Source: Streptomyces nigra (GTDB lineage Bacteria > Actinomycetota > Actinomycetes > Streptomycetales > Streptomycetaceae). Taken from it: a stretch of DNA of 64,000 nt. This document shows, piece after piece, positions 51,178 to 58,078 of the stretch. The stretch is from the NCBI RefSeq assembly GCF_003074055.1, contig NZ_CP029043.1, positions 5,386,501 to 5,450,500 of the forward strand, in the 5' to 3' direction. Within the stretch, counting starts at the first letter, position 1; every line of letters starts with the position of its first letter. The translations under genes and the position numbers were made by a program. The notes below the pieces were generated by a model. The model saw only the letters and a program-made list of their open reading frames with translations. It ran no database searches and was not told where the DNA came from.

Positions 51178-51208
51178 GTGGCCCGCCCCCGGGAAGGGGA
51201 CGGGCCAC
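51178..51208. terminator. bidirectional terminator
   Basis: GTGGCCCG pairs with CGGGCCAC, with inner CCCC/GGGG pairs and one bulged A. It lies between the convergent DinB-like gene and the LAETG protein gene. Confidence 0.75.
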
Positions 51209-51231
51209 AACGGTGTGACGGAAGGGCGGGA

Positions 51232-51915
51232 TCAGCCCTCGCTCTTGGCCCCACGGCGACGCAGGCCGAAGAAGACCGCTCCTCCGCCGACGGCGACCAG
51301 GGCGACCGCGATGCCCGCGATCAGACCGGTGTTGGAGTTCGCACCGGTCTCGGCCAGGTTGGAGTCGCCGGCCGCCGGGGACGGGACGTTCTCCGCCGGG
51401 GCGGTGGTCGACGCGCTCTCGGAAGGAGCCGGGCTCTCGGTCTCCTCGGCCGGGGTCGAGGCGGAGTCCGACGGCGTCGGCGTGTCCGACGGAGCCGGGG
51501 GGTTCTCCTCGTCCTTCTTGCAGGCGGTGGACGGCGTCGTGAGGTTCGGCTCGATGTCCTCGTCGACGTAGCCCGCGGCCTTGACGTGCACGCGGTACTC
51601 GGCGTTCGGCTTCCAGTCCTCGGCGAAGGTGATGGTGACACCCTCGCGCGAGCCCTTGACCACCTGCTCGCCGACCTTCTCGAGGTCGGCGCCGTTGTTC
51701 TGCAGGAACACGGTGACCGTCGCGGGGATACCGCTGGGGTCCTTGTCCGTGACCGTGATGACGCCCTTGTCGCCGTCGCACTTGGCTTCGGCGGAGAATT
51801 CACTGATGTCGCACGCGAGCGCGTTGCCCGCGACGGAGAGGGCCAGGGCGGCCGAGGCGGACGCCACGCCCAGGGCCCGCACGGAACGTGCGACAGTACG
51901 GCGGTTTATGGACAC
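51232..51915 (-). CDS. LAETG-anchored cell wall surface protein
   Basis: 227 residues from the GTG at 51915 (AAGGA five bases upstream). The signal peptide (NRRTVARSVRALGVASASAALALSVAGNALA) is followed by a beta-rich domain of about 110 residues with several Cys (CDISEFSAEAKCDGDKG, then TPSTACKKDEE) and a Pro/Ser/Thr/Glu stalk. The sorting signal LAETG starts at residue 187, followed by a hydrophobic helix and RRRGAKSEG. LAxTG is the motif of Streptomyces class E sortases, which also anchor long chaplins. The protein should be covalently fixed to the wall; its ligand is unknown. It has a near-perfect housekeeping promoter. Confidence 0.9.
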   Translation of the reverse strand: MSINRRTVARSVRALGVASASAALALSVAGNALACDISEFSAEAKCDGDKGVITVTDKDPSGIPATVTVFLQNNGADLEKVGEQVVKGSREGVTITFAEDWKPNAEYRVHVKAAGYVDEDIEPNLTTPSTACKKDEENPPAPSDTPTPSDSASTPAEETESPAPSESASTTAPAENVPSPAAGDSNLAETGANSNTGLIAGIAVALVAVGGGAVFFGLRRRGAKSEG

Positions 51916-51999
51916 GTTTGTCCTTACGGGAGTTGCACCACTGAGGGGGGTTGGAAGGGGGCGGCGACGGGACATCACCGTCCCCGTGAGACTCACAGA

Positions 52000-52027
52000 T
52001 TTATAAGCGTCGCATAAGCACTGTCAA
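52000..52027 (-). promoter_or_regulatory. consensus promoter of the LAETG protein gene
   Basis: On the reverse strand: TTGACA (52027-52022), a 16-bp spacer and TATAAA (52005-52000). It is set in an AT-rich patch unusual for this genome and gives a leader of about 75-80 bases. This is the best -35/-10 match in the window. Confidence 0.75.
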
Positions 52028-52065
52028 CGCATATGCGGCCGACGGGCGTTGGCTTTGCCGTCTTA

Positions 52066-53187
52066 TTAACCGAGGAGACGTTTCAACGCCTCCGGCGCCT
52101 CCTCGATCCGGTCGACGAGCGCGATCCGCGCCTCCATCGACCGCTCGCGCGCCAGTGACTGGAGCAGGGGCCACACGGGCAGCCTCTCGGTCCAGTGCGC
52201 CCGGTTCACGAGCACCATGGGTGTGGGCTCGCCGCGCGACTCGTAGTAGTTGGGCGTCGCGTTGTCGAAGACCTCCTGGACGGTGCCGGCGGCCCCGGGC
52301 AGGAAGACGACCCCCGCCGTGCAGCGCGCCAACAGGCCGTCCTCGCGGGTGGCGTTGGAGAAGTACTTCGCGATGTGGGAGGCGAAGGGGTTCGGCGGCT
52401 CATGGCCGTAGAACCAGGTCGGGATGCCGACCGAACGGCCGCCCCCGGGCAGGCGCTCCCGCACCTCGAAGGCGGCCGCCGCCCAGTCGGTCACGGAGGG
52501 CGTGAAGCCCGGTGCCTTGGCCAGCAGCCGAAGGGCGTCGCCCAGTTCCTCGTCGCCGTACGGGGCGAGATACGCGCCGAGGTTGGCCGCCTCCATGGCG
52601 CCGGGACCGCCGCCGGTGGCGACGGTCAGACCGGTGCGCGCCAGCTCCCGGCCGAGCCGGGCCGCGCCCTCGTACTCCGTGGTGCCGCGGCGCATCGCGT
52701 GACCGCCCATCACGCCCACCACCCGTGCGCCGGACAGGAGTTCGTCCAGGGCGTCGGAGACCGCGTCGTCGTGCAGCGCGCGCAGCGTCGAGGCGTACAC
52801 GTCCCGGTCGGCCTTGGTGCGCTGGAGCCAGGCGTAGGCGCGGGCGTCCGGCGTGGCCTCGTAGCCGTCCGCCAGGGACGCGAACAGCTCCTCCGGGGTG
52901 TAGACATGGCCCCGGTACGGGTCGAAGGGGAGGTCGGGCAGCGGCGGGAAGACCAGGGCGCCCTCGGCCCGCACCTTGGCGGCCGCGTCCTCGCGCATCG
53001 GGCAGCCGAGGAAGACCGCGCTCGCCGCGCCGGTGGTGAGCAGCTCGCGCGTACGGTCCGTCAGATCGACGGCCTGGACGCGGAATCCGGCGAGGGAGCC
53101 GCGCGCCGAGACGACCGCGTCGAACTCCTCGAGCGTCTCTATCTCATGGTCGTCGTGGTGGGCCGCATGGGCGGGCATCGTCTGCAC
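52066..53187 (-). CDS. LOG/TIGR00730-like family protein (lysine decarboxylase-like fold)
   Basis: 373 residues. The Rossmann-like domain has VVGVMGGHAMRRG, VATGGGPGAMEAAN (GGxxGxM) and LPGAAGTVQEVF (PGxxGTxxE), the phosphate-binding motifs of LOG nucleotidases that release cytokinin-like bases from nucleotide 5'-monophosphates. This long form with an extra 150-residue N-terminal part is of unknown substrate. The GTG at 53187 is 6 bases after TAGCAT, so it is probably leaderless; an ATG three codons in is an alternative. Confidence 0.82.
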   Translation of the reverse strand: MQTMPAHAAHHDDHEIETLEEFDAVVSARGSLAGFRVQAVDLTDRTRELLTTGAASAVFLGCPMREDAAAKVRAEGALVFPPLPDLPFDPYRGHVYTPEELFASLADGYEATPDARAYAWLQRTKADRDVYASTLRALHDDAVSDALDELLSGARVVGVMGGHAMRRGTTEYEGAARLGRELARTGLTVATGGGPGAMEAANLGAYLAPYGDEELGDALRLLAKAPGFTPSVTDWAAAAFEVRERLPGGGRSVGIPTWFYGHEPPNPFASHIAKYFSNATREDGLLARCTAGVVFLPGAAGTVQEVFDNATPNYYESRGEPTPMVLVNRAHWTERLPVWPLLQSLARERSMEARIALVDRIEEAPEALKRLLG

Positions 53188-53193
53188 CCGCCC

Positions 53194-53199
53194 ATGCTA
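53194..53199 (-). promoter_or_regulatory. -10 element of a leaderless transcript
   Basis: TAGCAT on the reverse strand, with six bases to the GTG at 53187 and no ribosome site. Confidence 0.45.
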
Positions 53200-53221
53200 A
53201 GTCGTCGCTCCTGGCTGTCCC

Positions 53222-53641
53222 TCAGCCCTCGACGGCCGCCGGGTCCATCCACACGACCTCCCAGGTGTGCCCGTCGAGGTCGTCGAAGGCGCGGCCGTAC
53301 ATGAAGCCCATGTCCTGGACCTGGTCCGACGCGGTGCCGCCGGCCGCCACGGCCTTCTCGACCAGCTCGTCGACCTTGGCGCGGCTCTCCGCGCTCAGAC
53401 AGATCAGCACCTCGCTGGTCGTGGTGGCGTCCGCGATCTCCTTCTTGGTGAAGGTCGCGTAGAACGGCTTGGTGAGCAACATCGCGACGATGGTGTCGCT
53501 GATCACGACCGAGGCCGCGTTGTCGTCGCTGAACTGCGGGTTGAGCGAGTAGCCCAGCTCCGTGAAGAACTTCTTCGAGGCGTCCAGGTCGTTCACGGGC
53601 AGGTTGACGAAGATCATCTGCTGGTACGCGGGGGCGGTCAT
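53222..53641 (-). CDS. VOC (glyoxalase-like) family protein
   Basis: 139 residues from the ATG at 53641, with GGGAGAG upstream. Two beta-alpha-beta-beta-beta modules are visible: MIFVNLPVNDLDASKKFFTELGYSLNP, then VQDMGFMYGRAFDDLDGHTWEVVWMDP. DGHTWEV is the usual C-terminal metal-ligand strand (E). This subgroup (FVNLPVxDLxxSxxFF) is often annotated as glyoxalase/bleomycin resistance-like; no substrate can be assigned. Confidence 0.85.
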   Translation of the reverse strand: MTAPAYQQMIFVNLPVNDLDASKKFFTELGYSLNPQFSDDNAASVVISDTIVAMLLTKPFYATFTKKEIADATTTSEVLICLSAESRAKVDELVEKAVAAGGTASDQVQDMGFMYGRAFDDLDGHTWEVVWMDPAAVEG

Positions 53642-53710
53642 CGCGGTCTCTCCCATTCGGTTCGTCGCTGTTCGGTGAGGTAGACCGGGGGGCCTCGCGA
53701 AACTCATCGG

Positions 53711-53734
53711 CGCCCGGAGATTTTTCCGGGGGCG
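53711..53734 (-). terminator. weak terminator after the ABC permease gene
   Basis: CGCCC pairs with GGGCG plus two more pairs, around a run of five T/A. It is just beyond the permease stop on the reverse strand. The stem is short and bulged. Confidence 0.35.
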
Positions 53735-53737
53735 GGA

Positions 53738-55084
53738 TCAGTGGGACAGGGGGAGCGCGGCCAGTTCGGCCACGACGAGGGTCAGCGGGCCGAAGACGGC
53801 GAGCAGGGCGCCCGCCCGCAGGGCCGCCGCGCCGCGCAGAGTCCCCGCCGGGGCACCGAGGCGGAGCAGGGCCGCCGTGGTGCCGGAGCGGTCCTGCCGG
53901 GCCTCGACGGCGGCCGTGCAGAGCGTGGCGACGGCGCAGCCGGTGACGACGGCGGCGCCCAGCGCGGTGAGCGGACCGAAGGAGTCCGAGTCCGGCAGGG
54001 GCGTCATGGCGACCGCCGCCGAGGCCACCGCGCAGACGACGCCGAGGGGGCGCCCGATCCGGGTGGCCTCCTCCATCAGGCCCCGGCCCGCGAGCAGCCG
54101 CAGCGCCCCGGGGCGCACGGCCTGCAGCAGCAGGCCGCACAGGTGGGTGAGGCCGGGGGCGAGCAGCGCGAGGCCCACCGCGGTGAGCAGCCAGCCGACC
54201 AGCACCCCGGTGGGTCCCGCGGGCAGCGCCGCGGGCAGCGCGGGCCCGCCGTCGTCCGTCGCGCCGGCGGCGTACGTCTCGACGGCCAGGCCGGCCGCGA
54301 GTACGGCGACACCCCAGGGCAGCCCCTTGGGCGCGGGGTGCGGCGCCGGAAGCTCCGGCACGCTCTCGACGGCGGGGGTCTCGACGGCGGGTGTCTCCAC
54401 CGCCACCGTGCCTTCCGCCGGCTCAGGTTCCTCCCGCCCGGCGCCCCGCTCGGCCCCGCCCGTCCGGGTGCCGAACCGGCCGTAGGACCCGAAGGTCTCC
54501 CGGGCCGCCACCCGCCCGGTCGCCCCGAAGCGGCCGTACGACCGTCTGCCGCCGCCGTCGGGCGCCGGGCCGAGCACCGTGGGCCGCAGGACGAACGCCA
54601 CCGCGGCCGACGCGAGCACCGGCACCAGGGCCAGCAGGGTCAGGGAGCCCGGCACCGGCAGCGGGGTGCCCGCCGCGAGCGCCTCCGTGGCCGCCCCGTC
54701 GAACGGCATACCGGTGAGGTCGCCCCGCAGATGCAGGAAGACCAGCAGCGCCAGCATCGAGCCGAGCACACAGGACAGGGCCGTGGTGGTGGCCGAGACC
54801 AGCATCAGGCGCGCCGGGCCCAGGCCCACCGCGGCGAGGCCGGGACGCGGCCGGGTGCCGGGGTCCGTGCGGGCGACGGCCACCGCGAGATGCACCGTCG
54901 CGGCGACCGGGGGCAGGCACCAGACGAGCCGGGCGGTCGCGTCGGCGGGGGAGCCGGGGTGGGCGAGGGCGTAGCCCAGCGCGCACAGCAGCAGGAACCC
55001 GGTGCCCGCCGACGCCGCCGTGACCAGCAGCCGGCGCAGCTGGACGGCGGGCCGGGCGCCGCGGGTCAGGCGGAGAGCGAGCAC
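53738..55084 (-). CDS. ABC transporter-associated integral membrane protein
   Basis: 448 residues from the GTG at 55084. About ten hydrophobic helices are arranged in two blocks (about 15-190 and 275-445) around a cytoplasmic Pro/Glu-rich linker with the repeat ETPAVETPAVES. An RSYGRFG / GSYGRFG repeat lies near residue 175-205. It reads as a degenerate FtsX- or ABC-2-type permease. The start overlaps the end of the ATPase gene by 19 bases, so the two form a coupled pair. The substrate is unknown. Confidence 0.7.
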   Translation of the reverse strand: MLALRLTRGARPAVQLRRLLVTAASAGTGFLLLCALGYALAHPGSPADATARLVWCLPPVAATVHLAVAVARTDPGTRPRPGLAAVGLGPARLMLVSATTTALSCVLGSMLALLVFLHLRGDLTGMPFDGAATEALAAGTPLPVPGSLTLLALVPVLASAAVAFVLRPTVLGPAPDGGGRRSYGRFGATGRVAARETFGSYGRFGTRTGGAERGAGREEPEPAEGTVAVETPAVETPAVESVPELPAPHPAPKGLPWGVAVLAAGLAVETYAAGATDDGGPALPAALPAGPTGVLVGWLLTAVGLALLAPGLTHLCGLLLQAVRPGALRLLAGRGLMEEATRIGRPLGVVCAVASAAVAMTPLPDSDSFGPLTALGAAVVTGCAVATLCTAAVEARQDRSGTTAALLRLGAPAGTLRGAAALRAGALLAVFGPLTLVVAELAALPLSH

Positions 55085-55806
55085 GCCGCCCGGCCTTCCG
55101 TCTCGGGGACGGGAGGCAGGTGCACGGTGTTCACGCGCCGTCCGTCGAGCAGGGCGATGGTGCGGTCGGCGAACGCCGAGCACTCGGTGTCGTGGCCGGT
55201 CATGACCACGGTGATGCCGTGCGAGCGGGCCGCCGCCGTCAGGGTGCGCAGCACCTGGGTGCGGTCGGCGCGGCGCAGCGGCGCCGTCGGCTCGTCGGCG
55301 AACAGGACCTGGGGCGCGGGGGCCAGGGCGCGGGCGATGCTGACGCGCTGGCGTTCGGCCTGGACGAGCTGGTGCGGGCGCTTGCGGGCGGCGTCGCCGA
55401 TGTCCAGGCGCTCCAGCCACTCCAGCGCGGCCTGCTTGGCGCGGCGCCGGCCGGTGCCGCGCAGCATCAGGGGCAGGGCGGTGTTCTCCCAGACGTTCAG
55501 CTCGGGGACCAGCGAGGGGGCCGGGTCGATCCAGGCGAAGCGGTCGCGGCGGAGCCGGTCGCGGGCCTGGGCGCCCATGGTGTGCACCGGCACGCTGTTG
55601 AACCAGACCTCGCCGGAGCGCGCCGGGACCAGTCCCGACAGACAGCGCAGGAGGGCCGTCTTGCCGCTGCCGCGCGGGCCGACCACGGCGAGGATCTCGC
55701 TCTCCCGGACCCCGAGCGAGACACCGCTGAGCGCGGGCGAGCCGTCGTTGTACGAATAGTGCAGGGCGCGTGCCCAGAGCACGTCGTTGTCCGGCGGAGC
55801 CACCAT
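55066..55806 (-). CDS. ABC transporter ATP-binding protein with degenerate signature motif
   Basis: 246 residues from the ATG at 55806 (GAGGT upstream). Walker A GPRGSGKT (43-50), Walker B VLFADEP with D171-E172 and the switch His H205 (MTGHD) are present. The ABC signature, normally LSGGQ, reads LVQAE (147-151) within HQLVQAERQRVSIARAL. The rest resembles LolD/MacB-type ATPases that pair with FtsX-like permeases. Loss of SGG should weaken ATP hydrolysis in a homodimer; it may act with another ATPase or as a gated regulator. The leader contains a palindrome. Confidence 0.85.
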   Translation of the reverse strand: MVAPPDNDVLWARALHYSYNDGSPALSGVSLGVRESEILAVVGPRGSGKTALLRCLSGLVPARSGEVWFNSVPVHTMGAQARDRLRRDRFAWIDPAPSLVPELNVWENTALPLMLRGTGRRRAKQAALEWLERLDIGDAARKRPHQLVQAERQRVSIARALAPAPQVLFADEPTAPLRRADRTQVLRTLTAAARSHGITVVMTGHDTECSAFADRTIALLDGRRVNTVHLPPVPETEGRAACSLSA

Positions 55807-55843
55807 GGCGTACACCTCGGTTCAGATCCGTAGTTCCCGTGCC

Positions 55844-55863
55844 GTTCCCCCGTCCGGGGGAAC
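55844..55863. promoter_or_regulatory. 20-bp palindrome upstream of the ABC pair
   Basis: GTTCCCCCG-TC-CGGGGGAAC, a perfect 9-bp inverted repeat, lies 38 bases before the ATPase start on its 5' side. It is an operator candidate or a leader hairpin. Confidence 0.45.
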
Positions 55864-55927
55864 GAAGACAGGGCCGATCGGTTACCAGGCACGCTAAGGA
55901 CCGGGGCGTCGAACGCCGGACAGCACG

Positions 55928-55972
55928 CGGCGGGGGTGCACCCTTCTCACTCCTACGGGCGCACCCCCGCCG
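55928..55972 (-). terminator. terminator after the aminotransferase gene
   Basis: A perfect 12-bp stem (CGGCGGGGGTGC with GCACCCCCGCCG) and a 21-base loop begin 13 bases past the aminotransferase stop on the reverse strand. Confidence 0.8.
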
Positions 55973-55985
55973 ACGGGCCGGTGGG

Positions 55986-57359
55986 TCAGAGCTTCGTCCA
56001 CGCCTCCTCGAGGGTGACGCGCAGGATCTGCTCGATCTCGTCGAAGGTGCCCTGGTCGGAGATCAGCGGCGGGGCCAGCTGGATCACCGGGTCGCCCCTG
56101 TCGTCGGCGCGGCAGTACAGGCCGTTCTCGAAGAGCTTCTTCGACAGGAAGCCGTACAGGACGCGCTCGGTCTCCTCGTCGGTGAAGGACTCCTTGGTCG
56201 CCTTGTCCTTGACCAGCTCGATGCCGTAGAAGAAGCCGTTGCCGCGGACGTCGCCGACGATCGGCAGGTCGTGGAGCTTCTCCAGGGTGGAGCGGAAGGC
56301 GCCCTCGTTGTCCAGGACGTGCTGGTTGAGGTTCTCGCGCTCGAACAGGTCGAGGTTGGCGAGGCCCACCGCCGCCGACACGGGGTGGCCGCCGAAGGTG
56401 TAGCCGTGCAGGAAGGTGTTGTCGCCCTTGTAGAACGGCTCGGCCAGGCGGTCGGAGATGATGCAGGCGCCGATCGGGGAGTAGCCCGAGGTCATGCCCT
56501 TGGCGCAGGTGATCATGTCCGGGACGTAGTCGAACTTGTCGCAGGCGAACATGGTGCCGAGGCGGCCGAAGGCGCAGATGACCTCGTCGGAGACGAGCAG
56601 CACGTCGTACTGGTCGCAGATCTCGCGGACCCGCTGGAAGTAGCCGGGCGGGGGCGGGAAGCAGCCGCCCGCGTTCTGCACGGGCTCCAGGAAGACCGCG
56701 GCGACCGTGTCCGGGCCCTCGAAGAGGATCTGCTGCTCGATCTGGTCGGCGGCCCAGCGGCCGAAGGCCTCGGGGTCGTCGCCGAAGAGCGGGGCGCGGT
56801 AGATGTTGGTGTTCGGCACCTTGTGCGCGCCGGGGACCAGCGGCTCGAAGGGCGCCTTCAGGGCGGGCAGGCCGGTGATGGACAGGGCGCCCTGCGGGGT
56901 GCCGTGGTAGGCGACCGCGCGGGAGATGACCTTGTGCTTGGTGGGCTTGCCGACGAGCTTGAAGTACTGCTTGGCGAGCTTCCAGGCGGTCTCGACGGCC
57001 TCGCCGCCGCCGGTGGTGAAGAAGACCTTGTTCAGGTCGCCCGGGGCGTGGTGGGCCAGGCGCTCGGCCAGCTCCACGGCCTTGGGGTGGGCGTACGACC
57101 AGATCGGGAAGAACGCCAGCTCCTGGGCCTGCTTGCTGGCGGTCTCGGCGAGCTCGGTGCGGCCGTGTCCGGCCTGTACGACGAAGAGACCGGCGAGTCC
57201 GTCCAGGTACCGCTTGCCCTGGTCGTCGAAGATGTGGGTCCCCTCACCGCGGACGATCGTCGGGACGGGGGCCTTCTCGTACGAGGACATGCGCGTGAAG
57301 TGCATCCACAAGTGGTCGTACGCGGTCCTGCCGAGGTCCTGAGGGCTGTTGGTGCTCAC
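55986..57359 (-). CDS. class III aminotransferase (probable putrescine/GABA-type)
   Basis: A 457-residue PLP enzyme. The cofactor lysine is K287 (TCAKGMTSGYSP), the pyridine-binding aspartate is D258 (SDEVICAFGRLG), and the phosphate-binding GGGEAVETA and SRAVAYHGTPQG are intact. Class III omega-aminotransferases of this type remove the terminal amino group of putrescine, GABA or beta-alanine. With the neighbouring Lrp-type regulator and aldehyde dehydrogenase it fits conversion of putrescine to gamma-aminobutyraldehyde and on to GABA. The GTG start lies in a tandem repeat that also provides its GAGGA ribosome site. Confidence 0.9.
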   Translation of the reverse strand: MSTNSPQDLGRTAYDHLWMHFTRMSSYEKAPVPTIVRGEGTHIFDDQGKRYLDGLAGLFVVQAGHGRTELAETASKQAQELAFFPIWSYAHPKAVELAERLAHHAPGDLNKVFFTTGGGEAVETAWKLAKQYFKLVGKPTKHKVISRAVAYHGTPQGALSITGLPALKAPFEPLVPGAHKVPNTNIYRAPLFGDDPEAFGRWAADQIEQQILFEGPDTVAAVFLEPVQNAGGCFPPPPGYFQRVREICDQYDVLLVSDEVICAFGRLGTMFACDKFDYVPDMITCAKGMTSGYSPIGACIISDRLAEPFYKGDNTFLHGYTFGGHPVSAAVGLANLDLFERENLNQHVLDNEGAFRSTLEKLHDLPIVGDVRGNGFFYGIELVKDKATKESFTDEETERVLYGFLSKKLFENGLYCRADDRGDPVIQLAPPLISDQGTFDEIEQILRVTLEEAWTKL

Positions 57360-57387
57360 GGTTATCGGGTCCTCACGGTTATCGGGT
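57356..57387. repeat. 15-bp tandem direct repeat at the lrp-aminotransferase junction
   Basis: TCACGGTTATCGGGT occurs at 57356-57370 and again at 57373-57387 (period 17). On the coding (reverse) strand each copy carries TAACCGTGAG. The upstream copy provides the stop of the regulator gene and the GAGGA ribosome site; the downstream copy provides the aminotransferase GTG. Confidence 0.8.
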
Positions 57388-57897
57388 TCCCCACATGTAG
57401 GTCTGCTTCTTGAGCTTGAGGTAGACGAAGCTCTCCGTCGAACGCACGCCCGGGACGGCCCGGATGCGCCGGTTGATGACCTCCAGGAGGTGGTCGTCGT
57501 CCTCGCAGACGATCTCCACCATCAGGTCGAAGGAGCCGGCGGTCATCACCACGTACTCGCACTCGGCCATGGCGGTCAGCGCGTCGGCCACGGACTCCAC
57601 GTCGCCCTCGACGTTCACGCCGACCATCGCCTGCCTGCGGAAGCCCACGGTCAGCGGGTCCGTGACGGCGACGATCTGCATGACGCCCTGGTCGAGCAGC
57701 TTCTGGACGCGCTGGCGCACGGCCGCCTCGGACAGGCCGACGGCCTTGCCGATCGCGGCGTACGGCCGGCGGCCGTCCTCCTGGAGCTGTTCGATGATGG
57801 CGAGGGAGACGGCGTCCAGCTGGGCACCGCCGCCGTTTCTGGACTCGCGGGAGTCCCTGTGCTCTGCGCTTCGACTGGCCACGGGGTCACTCTGCAC
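57379..57897 (-). CDS. Lrp/AsnC family transcriptional regulator
   Basis: 172 residues from the GTG at 57897; an upstream TTG would add seven. After a 25-residue polar lead the helix-turn-helix reads LDAVSLAIIEQLQEDGRRPYAAIGKAVGLSEAAVRQRVQKLLDQGVM. The C-terminal RAM effector domain follows (AMVGVNVEGDVESVADAL, YVVMTAGSFDLMVEIVCED). It ends 19 bases before the aminotransferase, so they are one operon. It is divergent from the aldehyde dehydrogenase gene and probably regulates both sides. Confidence 0.92.
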   Translation of the reverse strand: MQSDPVASRSAEHRDSRESRNGGGAQLDAVSLAIIEQLQEDGRRPYAAIGKAVGLSEAAVRQRVQKLLDQGVMQIVAVTDPLTVGFRRQAMVGVNVEGDVESVADALTAMAECEYVVMTAGSFDLMVEIVCEDDDHLLEVINRRIRAVPGVRSTESFVYLKLKKQTYMWGTR

Positions 57898-57960
57898 GAC
57901 GTCTCGACAGTTCCGCAAGGCCGAAGCGATGAAATTCGTTGTTCACATCCCCTATGCCTG

Positions 57961-57977
57961 CGGATTTCGCAGATCCG
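57961..57977. promoter_or_regulatory. inverted repeat in the lrp-dehydrogenase divergent region
   Basis: CGGAT-n7-ATCCG, perfect 5-bp arms, lies 64 bases upstream of the regulator and about 16 bases before the -35 of the dehydrogenase promoter. It is a candidate Lrp-type operator. Confidence 0.4.
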
Positions 57978-57992
57978 GAGCCGGTGGGGGTG

Positions 57993-58020
57993 TTGAAAAC
58001 GCGGGTCGGGCGATTAGGGT
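57993..58020 (+). promoter_or_regulatory. promoter of the aldehyde dehydrogenase gene
   Basis: TTGAAA (57993-57998), a 16-bp spacer and TAGGGT (58015-58020). The transcript start is inferred near 58027, leaving a leader of about 50 bases with a good AGGAGG ribosome site. Confidence 0.6.
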
Positions 58021-58078
58021 GGGTGTCTCAGAGAATGGACAGCCCAAAACCAGTGAAGACCCTGACAGGAGGCCGGCA

